64,000 nt of DNA, taken from positions 3,456,001 to 3,520,000 of the forward strand of contig NC_132976.1 of NCBI RefSeq assembly GCF_047496725.1, in the 5' to 3' direction. Source of the stretch: Anoplolepis gracilipes. Its lineage: Eukaryota; Arthropoda; Insecta; Hymenoptera; Formicidae. Both the position numbers and the translations under genes were made by a program. The notes under the pieces were generated by a model, which did not search any database, had not been told where the DNA came from, and saw only the letters and a list, made by a program, of their open reading frames with translations. Shown here piece by piece: positions 50,745 to 61,776 of this stretch. The stretch's first letter is position 1, and each line of letters begins with the position of its first letter.

Positions 50745-52537
50745 CGCGCATCTTTATATAAGTAAAGTAGTTATGTCTATATATCGTTCAAGTCCTGCTC
50801 CAAGGGACTACCTTTCTCCGACCGGCCCGACAAAAGGGCAGCCACGGATAAATATGTAACTATAAAAAAAAGGAGAATAAATACTTACGGTCAAGAGTCA
50901 ATATTGTGAGAAGGGTCCCCGTCGGTCTTCGGTCTGTTTTGTTCAAGATGGAAGCCGCGTTTACGAAACTTTGCGTACTTTTTCTTTGTTTCCTGGGAAA
51001 CGAAAGTCTCTCTTCGCTCCTCTCTCGTTTGTGCGATCATCGTTAACTCTCATAGTTAACTGTGCTAATCGCACACCATGCTTGGCATCGTAATTTACAA
51101 CATCTTACAAGCTACTTTCGAAGTTTAAAGCGACAAACATGGCGATTTTCAAGGTAGCAATCAGCGTCAGAGGCAAGCTCCTGAAAAAAAAAAAAAAAAA
51201 AAATAGCTTTATTATTTAGGCGGCAGAACAGCAGGATGTCTACTCAAATCTTGGAAAAAGATTCCCTGAAAATTTTCTGACCTTCCCGATTTGTTTGTTT
51301 AAAATTCCAGGTAAAGAGAATATTTTGTAACTTTTAGGTGCAATTTTCTAAAATAAATTTTTTTATTGCACGCACTTTCTTAATGCTTTTGCACGTATAA
51401 GAAGAAAGAAACACAAAGTTTCAAATGCTAGATTTAAAAATGTACAGAAAAAAACTGAATATTATTTATTAAGATAAAAATATTTAACTTTCATAACACT
51501 TTTTTTAAATTTTTTATCATTATATAAATTAAAATAAAAAATATGTACTGCCTATTCAATATTTCATTAAGACATTGAATATATATATAAACCGATATAT
51601 ATGTATATTTATTTATTTATTTATTTATTTATAATTTACAATATAAGAGCAAAAAATAATCAGAGTATTCTTTTTCAATTCTCCGAGTCCAGTAAAATTC
51701 TTCCAGGGAGAGTTCCCCGATTTCTTCAGGTACAAAAAATTCCCTAAAAACCCGAGGCTTTCCATGCGCTTTTCCACAGAGTGTGCACCCTTGAGAATTT
51801 TTTTACGTCGAGATGTTACGTTACTGATATCTCGGTTATCGTTGTGATTCCGCCGCGCCCAAAAATCGCCCGAATGCATAATGCAGGTGTAATGATATAA
51901 GCGCGATCGGGCGCCAAACCTTCACCACTAAAAGCTTTCGAATCGCTCTGGTAAATTTGTCACCGGTGGCAACACCACCGGACCGATAATGGCGCGCGCG
52001 GCGGAAAATAATCGCCGGCTCGCATTACGGATCCATTACATACGGGATCGCGCGCGCGCGCGCGCGCGACCAAACACCGTATTAACCCCCGCGGCGTTTT
52101 GTACGAGGAGGGGGGGGGGGGGTGACCGTGTTCATCCCTTTCCTCTCCCCTTCCTCTCCCCTTCTCTGCGCATTCTCGGGGATAGAGTATATCGAGCGCA
52201 AAAATGATCGATTATATCTCGAACTATACAATGCATATATATATATGTATATGCACATACACCCATGCCATCCAAGCACGCATTCCTCCCGATGATATTT
52301 CCTTTCAAGAAAGCATATTTGAAACATTGACGTTTTTTTTCCTCTCTTTCCCATTAAAATTGATCCTGTAGGTAAGTACTTATTAATTCATCATGCGTGC
52401 TTCGTTTCGTTTCACGAATTTTTTCAAATTAATTTACCCAGGTTAATAATATTATGGAAAATTGTTGATATTTTTCGTTTCCAATTAAAATCGATTTGTC
52501 AGAGAGCGTATTTATAAATCTAGTGTGCGTGTTTTTC

Positions 52538-52568
<31 letters not shown>

Positions 52569-55500
52569 CATATATGAAATTTTTTCCAACTCGCAATCAA
52601 TTTTGGCGTTTTTTTCCGATACATATACGAAATAATATATTTATCTACAAGCGCGTATGTCTGTATAAGATAATGTAAAACTGTAGAAATTTCATAACAC
52701 AGTTAAAGAGGATGACGATGTTAGAGGAAACTTCTAGTCTCCATACATTAATGCCATGCAACTCGAGGTGCGCGAAAGGGGTTTATACTATACGTAACTA
52801 CCCTCCGGGCGTTTTACAGCCAAGAAGGGATTAATATTTCGGTCCGCGTCGCTGCATGTAATGGATACATCTAACGCCCAGAGGCTAATCATTCTTTCTT
52901 ACGCATCGATAAATAAAAAATAACCTACGAGATGAAAAGAGTCTTTTCCGATAATCTATTAGTGATTATTACAAAGATCTTTTTCATCTAAATGCTTTTA
53001 GATCCTAATAAATGGTGGATGAATGTCAGAAATGCAGACAATTGAAAATAATCATTCAAATATACATAAACAGGGTATCCGATAATTGGTGTAAAACCTG
53101 TTAATGACAGATTCTTAAGATCATTTGAAGTCAATTTTTCCTCAGCGAAAATATCGAGAGACGTCATCATTTTTTGCAAGTTTCCAATTTTTATCATTAT
53201 ATATCTTTGTAATTAAGCCTTAAATTAAAATTTTATTAAAGTAAACTCTATCTAAAATTAACTGAAGAATGTAGTTTTCGTAATTTTGTAACTTGAAAAA
53301 GTTTAGTTTACGAAAAGCGCCTTATAACTCGGAAATTATTGATGCCTCGACATTTTCGCTGAGGAAAAATCGTCCACAAATGATCTCAAGAGTCTGCCAT
53401 TAGCAGATTTTTCACCAATTACTGGACACTCTGTATAATGCTTGGTTTAAATAAAATATTATTGAAAAATTCATTTCTTTCCGTAAAAATTACACAAGTA
53501 TAAATGCATAGAAAATATTTATGACAAACGTAATATAATTATAATTATTAATTTAAATAAAAGTTTTAAAAGAGATATCAGGAATTGTTACTTGAAATAA
53601 TAGTTGAAATTTTAGAATTATTTCATCGATATTATGTTAAATATTATTTTTCTTTTGTATTATTTCAAAGTATATAATAAAGAGGATAATTAAAAAAATA
53701 ACACAAAATAGGTGTGCTTTCCAACTTTGCAAAAGTAATAAACATAATTTAATAAAACATGAACAAAAACGCATTTAACGGACATAAGGGAGAAATAATC
53801 AGAAAGAAATTTCTGTAAATTTAAATGTTATTGTTCAAGCAATGAAACAAGTAATTATCTTAATTGATCACTCGGAATTTCTAACGAGAAAAACATATAT
53901 AAAAATTATTTTTAACTTATAAAATCAATGAAATATTTCAACAAATCAGTAAGATTATAATTATCAATGAATTATTACATTTAAAATGAGAAAGAAGCAA
54001 TTTGCGTTTATGTAAATATAATTGCGTTATTTTTAATTTTTTATTTCGAATACTAGTTTTATTTATCTTTGATTCTGCTCCTAAATTATACACGAGTTTC
54101 ATAAAAAATGTAGCTATGGGTCTCAGGAGGATAAGCTCTGCACGCTCTCGCAACACGAAGACATTCGCGGATAAAAAAAGCTGACAAGGTCGGTAAGCAA
54201 TCGCCTTTCGTCTTGTCGTTTTGTTCGATTTTAGTTTGAAGAAATGGACGCGCTGAATAGCTGTATCACGATTCACGCACACTGATGTACGCCGAATCTC
54301 TTTCTCTCTTTCTCTCCTGGCCCTCTTTCCATCTTCTCGTAATGATGGCTCGGCTTGCTAATTGAAACATCGATGCGTGTCAGCAGTATTATTACGTATT
54401 TGTAATTCAATTCCCAACGAGAGACGCTCTGCAAGAGCTTCATGTTGGATTGACATTTGCAATATTTTTGCTGCCTGTATTTATTAAGCTTAAAAATGCA
54501 CACTCGTCAATATTGCATCAAACGCAGTCTCTGAAGTCTAATCTAGTGAAATTATCTCTTAAAAAAAAAAAAAAAAAAAATAAGATAATTTATTCAATGA
54601 GGGAATTGTTAGAATATGTCACAAAGTGGAAAAAATAATTAAATATTCAAAGAAATTTATATACAAGAGAGCGCTCGATATTTTCCGTCGCAGAAATATT
54701 CTCGAAAAGAGGAAGAGAAGTATATCAACTATGTTCTTTCCTTTGATTATCGATATACGACTAAAATGTTTCCATAAGTTTTAATTTATCTGTTTGTTAT
54801 TATCATCATTTATTTCTCATTCGGTTTGTTAAATTCTAAAAAAACATAACTAAATCTTTTTTGCAACATCCATTTATATACCGTGTGTGAAGAGCCGATT
54901 GAAATCGCTGCAGATAAAGTATCGTTCGCGTATAGATCCCTCGTAGATAAATCAAAGGTGCGCGCGATCCTGTTTATTGTGAATGATAGAAACCCCCGTC
55001 AATTGATCAGGCCCCGAGCGTGATGTCTTTATTTCTGCAGAATGCAGGTGTTGCTCCCTCTCGCTAGACGGAGGATCGGGGATCTACAAGAGAAAAGTGA
55101 CGTTCTATCGTAGATCAAAGATCGACGCCGCATCGTCCCGTCATCGCCTGGTGCACAGATACCAGAGTGTAACATTATACAGGGTGTCTTGGAAAAATGA
55201 GACATGTACTAATAAACATACAAAGCTTAGAACAGTTACGCGACGGACGGTGGAGAACGTTTCCAGCTGATACATGACACGTGACAGTTTACGAATAACA
55301 TGAGATGACGGATTCACGTTTTTACTTATTCCGCTTACAATTGTCGCGTCGTATAAACGATGTTAATACACGTCTCGACTATGTATATCAATAACGCGTG
55401 TTCTTAATCCAGAGTATCTACTCACAAATTTTATAAAAGAATTCTCTGAAAATTCCTTGATCTTCCAAGTATTTTTGCAGTCCAAAATTCCAGAAAGTAA

Positions 55501-58500
55501 AGAAAATGTTTAAAAAATATTTGGAGACAATTTTCTAAAATATATTTTTTTATTGCACTCGTTTTCTAATGTTTTTCACTCGTAAGAAGAAAACACAATT
55601 TCACGTGCTAGATTTATAAACGTATATTTAAAATATTGAATATACATATATTATTGAATTGCATTTTTAATATTTTATTATGACATTGAATATAAACAAA
55701 ACAAAATATATATGTATATAAAATATATTTTAAACATATAACTGGCTTGATTTGCTGTTTATAATATGAGAGCAAAATTAACAAAGAGAGAATTAAAACA
55801 AATAAATCCCAATAAAATTTTATGAGAATTCCCTGATTTTTCCAAAAGTACAAAAGAAGTTGCTGAGAATTTCAAGTTTTCCATGTTTTTCCAGCGAGTA
55901 GACGACTTATTATTAATCTTTACTCCGTACTAATGAGTTATTTTTCTTCGTACAATTTCTAGTAGTATCAATTCCTTTAAGTGTTCTATTTCTTATATGT
56001 CTTTGCAATATATGTACATAAGCAAATTATTTTTCAAATTTATCATTCTAATCTTTATTTAGAAAGATTAAAAAAGGTATATGAATTTTTTTTTCATTTC
56101 TTAAACACTTTACACCTATTGACAAACACGTCGAGCCTATATCTATACAATTTGAGGGTGTCAAAACTAATATAACAAGGAGGGTTAATTTTCAAACTAA
56201 AATTCCATAATTATATATCTTATTGTTAGAATAAAAATATTGTTTCAATTCATAACAGAAGAATTGGATCGCGTCTCTTATCGCGAATAATCCTACACGA
56301 TTTTATTAGCTTGACGCGCGCGCGCGAGAGAGAAAGAGAGAGTCCCGCTGTTATCTCGATGATTAATATCGTTACGTAGGCGGTCTAACAGCCGGAAGAC
56401 GCGAACCCATCGCGCGGCTCCCATCGGAATTCCGTTTCGAGGCTCGCCATTGAATCCATGAATTATTATACTCGGGCGTGAGTCGCGAGTTTAAGCGGCC
56501 CTGGAAACGGCAGATCGATATGGCGCGCCCGCGCAAGTCGGTCCGCGGGTCGGTCCCGTCGCTTTTACCGTCCGCGTAAATGCGCGTAGACGCACGTACG
56601 CGGCCACCGCGGTCGTCCCTTCCCTTCCCTCCCCTTCCCGCCCCTCCTACCTACCCTCTTTACCCATCCACCTCTGAGCGTGGAGGATGGAGACACGCAC
56701 GCGCGCATACAGAAGCGTCCACCTGCGTATATACAGGATGTCCCGGACTTTCCTTTGGCCCTCACTTTCTAGGGATTCTTTCCTAACCGCAGATACGCGA
56801 TGATTCTTTCAATGGAGAGTCAGAGAAAATGATAGTCTTGGATAGTCATAAGTAACCGAGATAGAGGTCTCTTTTCTTACTCGAAAATGTATTTCACTCC
56901 TGACTCTTGGTCGACGGAAAAGAGTGGAGGGCCGATAAGTCTCTGACAGTCACACAAGTTGAAGATAACAATATGTCTTTTCTTTTTCGAAAATGTGTTT
57001 TACCGAGATACTGAGGAATTTTTTTTTCTAACGGGAAAGCTGATAGAGTCTGTGAATGACAAATTACGGAAGGCAAAAGTTTCTTAACAGAGAAGTGAAA
57101 AAAAGCTTATATGAGAGGGCAAAATGAGACTCCAGAAATAAAGGTTTCTTTCGTTTTCCGAAGAAATATAATGGAATCTTATTACAAAAGATTTTGTTTT
57201 AATATAATTTTATTCTTATCTCCTTTAATTACGAAGATAATTGACGCTAAAACTTTTATGATTGTTGGAAATTTAATACTGACATTACAAAGGAAAGCTA
57301 CTCCGACTGACAATATTTCAATCCACCGTATCTTTTCAAACATAGATAACTATTAACAGATCTAGAAAATAGCGTTCGTATTATCGTATTGTCGATGCTA
57401 CTGAGAATGTATTTTTTAATAATTAAAAAAGCAAAGGATATTAATTTCGAATTAAATTTCAAAAATATAAATGTTTAGTGAAAAAAAAAGAAATTTTGTT
57501 TCTTTAATTAATTATATAAATCTGAATCTAAAGAGAATTGTTAAGATAAAAATAAAAAAAAAAAAACTATGATATAAAGGTGGCAAATCGAATTTTTTAT
57601 AAAACAGTACGAGAGCTTAAATTTCGGTCGACATAATTGTAAGAAAATATTGGGACACTCTGTACATGAGAAAGTAGAAGTCTGCTTGTCCCGCGAGGGT
57701 AACTCGGTTCATCTCGTGATAATAAGCTCCAACCACGTACTTGGAAAGTGTTTTCAACACACAATCGATAATCGAAAATTATAACAAATTCACTTTATTA
57801 TTTTATTTATTTCTACGTGCATACTTGTATAGGATTTGCTTGTATATCTCTCTTTGCTTTATGATTTCGCTACTTTATGCGCAAATGTAAACAACGTAAT
57901 TCTTGGTTTCACAAATTACTGCGAGCTCCATTTATTAAGGAGAAATTTATCTCCAACATTCTAAACTACATCACACTACAGTTTAGAAATGAAATAATTA
58001 ACACGATTCTCTCTCTTGTTTTCGAGTGAAGCGAACAAGTAAGTATGCGTGTTTTCAAGTAAAATATGATTTTCCTCTTAAAGTCTTGAGACTTTATCAC
58101 ATTACTTTCGGAGATTTCGCGAGTTTCTTCACCTTCAAATTTTCGGTATGTTAGGATTGTTAAATTGGATTTTCAAAGATCTTTGTCTCCTCAAACTTTT
58201 TCTTTGCTTCTTGAATGTCACGCTATAAATTTTGAAGTTTTTAGATGCGGAAACTACTGACTTTTTCAAGTCTTATCAATGCACGTTTCCGATACCTGTG
58301 TACATTTCGCATGATTACAAATAGAAAATCCAATCATCGATCGAGAATAATTTAATTTAATTTAGTTGTGCAATTTCCAACTGTAAAACATTATTACTTG
58401 TCGAATAAAAAGCAAAGTCTAAAGTATCCTGTAATATCGCACAGTTTTATGAATAATGTAAAGCCTACTTTACATATACGTATGTATATGTATATAAATT

Positions 58501-61500
58501 TGCGACAAAATTCACGAAACAAAATTACATACGTAATTATATATAACAATATATATACCTACACAGAAAAAAAGTAAATGTCAAATTAAAACTTATACAC
58601 TCATATGAACGCGTTCATTGTTCCATATATACGCAACAATTTATAATCTTCTTAGAAGAATTAAAAAATCTTAAATTTCAACAATATTATAATCTTATTT
58701 TAATATTACAATTGTCAGAATAAAATAATTATTTTAACTCTGAGAAAATTATAATCTTCGATTTGAACACGTGTTATTTTCTATCCAACATTTTTTCCTC
58801 TCCATTCAAGAAAATTATTCTTAAATAACAAGAATATATTTTTCTTTGTTTAACTCAATATAATCTCATTTTAAGATTTACATTTTGAAACTAGAGATAT
58901 TGTGAAAATAAGAGAATAATAAAATAAAATCACAAATAAATTTCTGGCGAATTAGAGATGATCTAAAATGACCTCGGAAGACAAAAAAGGCATCTCGGAC
59001 GTTTTCTTTTAAAATCGCGTGTCTCTCTCGTTTAGGCAATATTACTAGTAAAAATATGCAGACATTTGGAGAACAATTTCGCGATTGATTTAGCAAGAGA
59101 AACGTTTTTGCCGCTATTAGAGAAAATGGTGGGAGGACACGATTTATCCCCGATGTGTCGAGAGCGGTTCGTGCGACGGGGGCCGGTAGTCGGCTCGTAG
59201 AAAAATTGGGACACGCGGGAGAACCGCCGCAACACCGAGCCGTCGACCAGGCGAAGGTTCCAGGCTCGTAGCAAGGGAACAGAAGGAGGGAGGTTGATGG
59301 GGAGAAGCTTTTAGCCGGGCTAGATGGTGCCGAGATAACGGCGCGTCGAAGAGTGCAGAGTGCGCGCCACAGTAAGTAGTATAGTGAAGATGCTATACTA
59401 AAACCGTGTATCTCTCACGCTATGCGCTCTCGTGCATTCGCCTATCCAGCGCAGTATCTTCGGCGAGGCTGGCTAAAGAGAGCAGTCGATTTCTCCATAT
59501 AACGCGTCTATGTTTCTCCCGGAAATGGTCGAGCAGTTAAATAATCACGATAGGACTTTGAATTTCGACGGATTGCGGAAAATTTATATGTATATATATT
59601 TTTTTTTGTAAGATGTATTTTTAATATATTTAACATATAATATATGTATGTTATATTTAATATATTATTTAAAAAATATATATTTAAATTGACAAGCTGG
59701 ATTTCTTTCGCTGAAACAAACAATTAAATCTGTGTTGGATAATTTAATTTGGAAAAGTCCCCCGAGTCGAAATTTTTAATCTACTTTTGATCTCAGTTTT
59801 CTAACATCTATATCGATATTTTAAATACACATAATATATAAGATCTTTCTTTGAAACTATTTAATTTATAGTTTTGCCGAAACCTTTCTTTTTAAATCTC
59901 CAAGCGTGAGCCGTTTGTTTATTGTTTATTTAAAATACAAAGTATATATAGGAATTAATTATTATACTGTAAATAAAATTATTTATTTATTTATATTAAT
60001 ATATAATTGAAGTGTTTTTTACAAAAACAGTCCTTGTCAAAAATTCAAAAAATCTTGAAATTCTACGAAGAATTTTCGTATCATTGTCATTGGTCGTATA
60101 TTCGGACATGGTACAATATTTTAGAAAAACAATCTTTGTACAAAATACAGCAAGATGTAAGATTGATTGAGTCCATAAAAATAGTTCATATGTCAAGGGT
60201 GTTTCTGCCCTAAAAATATCCCATGTCAATGATATAGGATATTGACTTGGATTCTGAAAATAGCAGTGAGAATAGTTAATTACTTTAATATAGAGTTTTA
60301 TAATTGTCAGTTAAGTTTTCAATAAATATTTTTCTTACGTTGCGTCCTTTTTCTTGCAATAATAACCCTTGTCAATCAAACTTTTTTTAAAATGAGAAAA
60401 AAATAAGGCTTAAAGAGCCAAGGGTATAAGAGCGCAAATAAAAACAAACAAAACGCTTTTCTTTGTATAAAAAGAAAGCAAACTTTTCTCCTTACAAAGC
60501 TCAAAATAATCAAAGAAAATTTCATATTTCAGTTCTAAAACACTAATAATATTTCTCATTTTTTCGTCACACTTATTTTAATAAATATTACATAATAGCT
60601 TATTTGATAGATTTTTTAAATTCCCCAAAAAATTATAATTTTGATAAGAATTGTTTTAGTAAAGAATTTTGCTTCAGTTATATTCTATCGAAATCTTTCT
60701 ACAATCCATAAATAGAATGGGAGGATTAAGATTGAAAATAGAAGCGACATTTCGATACATTTAACGCGACGTACACGTAAGTTATATATCTGTAAGATGA
60801 AACATTCTTCCCGACGAACGAGAAGTAGAGCTCTCGCTTATTAAATAAGAATCAAGCACGGATAATTTAGTGCGCATAGACTGTAACTGGCGCTCGTATA
60901 AATCAAGATTGCGTCTTAAAGTAAGGAGGCAATCACGCTCGGGGAAACTCACCCTTCATCACCGACATATATACAGATCGATCGTATTGTTTAACGAGTG
61001 AGCTCTTTGCGTCACTCGCAACGTTATCGTTCGTCCATTTGCAGATGTGCGACGACGATGAAAAGCAATTTTACGTCAAATTTCATGCATATCTTCTCGG
61101 TAGCAACTACGACTCGATGTTACTCATAACGCGAAATACGCACCACCGGTATGCTATTTCTGCGAAGGTAACGGAAGGATCCCCGAGCTACCTGGTCGTC
61201 AATGCTGTACGAGACCCGCGTCGTAAAGTCTGGCGCCAGCAACGATGATACGAGACGCACTTAACGTTTACTGTTTACGTTGTACGGTTGTACGGCATTC
61301 ATAGCGAATACCTTTTTGCAGTTTGTTGCTGTTCGTGTAATTCCTGTAATTTTGCTGAATGCAAGTCTCACTGAATATCTCACAAAGAATTTCGATCAGG
61401 TAAATCCTCGTGTGGCATCAGTAAAACTAGACATAACTAATGTGGGTTTTAAACCTTGGATTTTCAATTACATAGACTTTGTGCGTCGAATAAGAGAAAA

Positions 61501-61776
61501 AGTATTGTATATTCAAATTGAATTATATACAGTTAATGTATTGAAATTTAATGAACTGTTGGAGTTAAAAAATAATGCGAAAAAAATTAAATTATATTAA
61601 ATTAAAATATTTAATTGTTTAAACCAAACGTATAATCCTTAAGTTTTATGAAAAAAATGACAATTTCAATCACTGTTCACTTTTACTTATTATTGTTAGT
61701 GTATTGATTTACATTACAGCTTCATTTGAGCACGACTGAATTTTTTATATTAAAACATTACGGAGGTTATCATTGA
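48995..61776 (+). CDS. Unidentified multi-exon gene, last five exons
   Basis: Proposed exons 48995-49067, 59036-59128, 61045-61167, 61322-61399 and 61720-61776, about 140 codons to a TGA stop. Every internal junction is phase 0, each exon has an AG acceptor and a GT donor, and the concatenated protein reads smoothly across junctions (ATVARLRKQ|AILLVKICRHLEN; TFLPLLEKM|MCDDDEKQFYVK; RYAISAK|FVAVRVIPV; TKNFDQ|LHLSTTEFF). It is helix-rich with alternating hydrophobic and charged residues, as in ARM/HEAT-type repeats, but no family motif is recognised and the fold is only a guess. The 5' exons are missing: the first exon here begins with the last base of a split codon. The 10-kb intron between the first two exons is inferred. 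The last three exons, close together, are the strongest part. Confidence 0.5.
51232..51794. mobile_element. CAGGATGTCTACTC-type element, copy 1
   Basis: It begins CAGGATGTCTACTC followed by CTTGGAAAAAG, and ends near 51788 with sequence whose reverse complement is GGGTGCACACTC then TGTGGAAAA, an imperfect inverted repeat. The inside is shared with the copy at 55411 (CAATTTTCTAAAATA, TTTTTTTATTGCAC, GCTAGATTTA, AAATTCC...). No transposase frame. The superfamily was not assigned. Confidence 0.5.
53071..53432. mobile_element. MITE with about 90-bp terminal inverted repeats
   Basis: The left arm 53071-53160 (CAGGGTATCC, TAATTGGTGTAAAACCTG, TTTTTCCTCAGCGAAAAT) is matched inversely by 53345-53432 (CATTTTCGCTGAGGAAAAA ... 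TTTTTCACCAATTACTGGAC, then ACTCTG) with roughly 80 percent identity. TA follows the right end; the left target base pair is degenerate (AA). It would form a long hairpin as RNA. Ends are related to the 56734 element. Confidence 0.7.
55179..55200 (+). mobile_element. Solo CAGGGTGTC end
   Basis: TATACAGGGTGTCTTGGAA resembles the ends at 53071 and 56734 and is preceded by TA. No inverted partner was found downstream within 3 kb, so it looks like one end of a broken copy. Confidence 0.35.
55411..55906. mobile_element. CAGGATGTCTACTC-type element, copy 2
   Basis: It starts near 55411 (AGTATCTACTCACAAATTTT) and ends near 55903 with GAGTAGACG, the inverted counterpart of GTCTACTC; next to it is TTTTTCCAGC, counterpart of the TGGAAAAA near the left end. 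Direct, diverged copy of 51232-51794. The 55917 MITE begins about 10 bases after it. Confidence 0.5.
55917..56184. mobile_element. piggyBac-like MITE, copy 2
   Basis: TTAA at 55913-55916 and 56185-56188. The left end contains TACTCCGTACTAATGAG and the right end AGGAGGG, so the ends are again imperfect inverted repeats. Shares ATTCTAATCTTTATTTAGAA with the copy at 23880. About 268 bp, non-coding. Confidence 0.5.
56734..57662. mobile_element. Element with CAGGATGTCC / GGACACTCTG ends, about 930 bp
   Basis: TA lies outside both ends (56732-56733 and 57663-57664). The ends are CAGGATGTCCCGG and, inverted, CAGAGTGTCCCAA, a short Tc1/mariner-style repeat. Inside, near 56820-57100, similar pieces recur (CTTTTCTTACTCGAAAATGT and CTTTTCTTTTTCGAAAATGT). 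A frame of 81 codons at 57111-57356 shows no transposase signature. Non-autonomous or decayed. Confidence 0.5.
59036..59128 (+). CDS. Exon candidate AILLVKICRHLEN...LLEKM
   Basis: The acceptor GTCTCTCTCGTTTAG ends at 59035. It reads AILLVKICRHLENNFAIDLA, then RETFLPLLEKM. The frame stays open to a TAG at 59198-59200, so the end is uncertain: phase-0 GT sites are at 59129 (ATG|GTGGGA, preferred because of G at -1 and +5), 59171 and 59186. The residues after 59128 (VGGHDLSPMCRER and on) look less protein-like. If unspliced, this could instead be a terminal exon. Confidence 0.48.
59129..61044. other. Proposed intron with GC-rich start
   Basis: After the exon candidate at 59036 there is a GC-rich block to about 59480 with a GTAAGT site at 59371, then AT-rich DNA with an inverse copy of the 8146 repeat. 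On the - strand, ATGTCGGTGATGAAGG|GTGAGT near 60965 resembles a tiny first exon, but no partner was found. Confidence 0.35.
59760..59890 (-). repeat. Inverse copy of the 8146 fragment
   Basis: On the - strand it carries TTTCGGCAAAACTATAAATT, GTTTCAAAG and CTGAGATCAAAAGTAGATTA in the same order as 8146-8260. The family and full extent are unknown. Confidence 0.4.
61045..61167 (+). CDS. Exon candidate MCDDDEKQFYVKF...AISAK
   Basis: The acceptor CGTCCATTTGCAG ends at 61044 and the donor AAG|GTAACG starts at 61168. Forty-one codons: MCDDDEKQFYVKFHAYLLGS, then NYDSMLLITRNTHHRYAISA and K. The first codon is ATG, but as it sits directly at the acceptor it need not be the start. The frame reads through the intron for 28 more codons before stopping. 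Confidence 0.52.
61322..61399 (+). CDS. Exon candidate FVAVRVIPVILL...NFDQ
   Basis: The acceptor CCTTTTTGCAG ends at 61321 and the donor CAG|GTAAAT starts at 61400. Twenty-six codons: FVAVRVIPVILLNASLTEYL, then TKNFDQ. It is separated from the previous exon by a 154-base intron, a typical short insect intron. The frame stays open through the donor to a TAA at about 61600 (see findings). Confidence 0.5.
61720..61776 (+). CDS. Terminal exon candidate LHLSTTEFFILKHYGGYH
   Basis: The acceptor TTGATTTACATTACAG ends at 61719. Eighteen codons then TGA at 61774-61776. It continues phase 0 from the 61399 donor. Short and aromatic-rich; not recognised. No AATAAA is close downstream, which weakens the case slightly. 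Confidence 0.42.
   Translation, partial: LHLSTTEFFILKHYGGYH

Larger units (their letters stand above)
49068..59035. other. Proposed 10-kb intron rich in transposon remnants
   Basis: If the + strand gene model is right this is intron. It holds A/T homopolymers (49493-49523, 52539-52568), a GA microsatellite (50714-50741), a (TTTA) array (51606-51631), a CG dinucleotide run (about 52048-52068), the CAGGATGTCTACTC-type pair, the CAGGRTGTCC-type elements and the second piggyBac-like MITE. Around 50892-51060 there are frames on both strands (+: MEAAFTKLCVLFLCFLG; -: a stretch ending at GTAAGT), neither firm. Confidence 0.45.

Noticed and set aside
60950..60990. MSVMKG start followed by GTGAGT on the - strand
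   Set aside because: Only five codons and no second exon; such matches are expected by chance.
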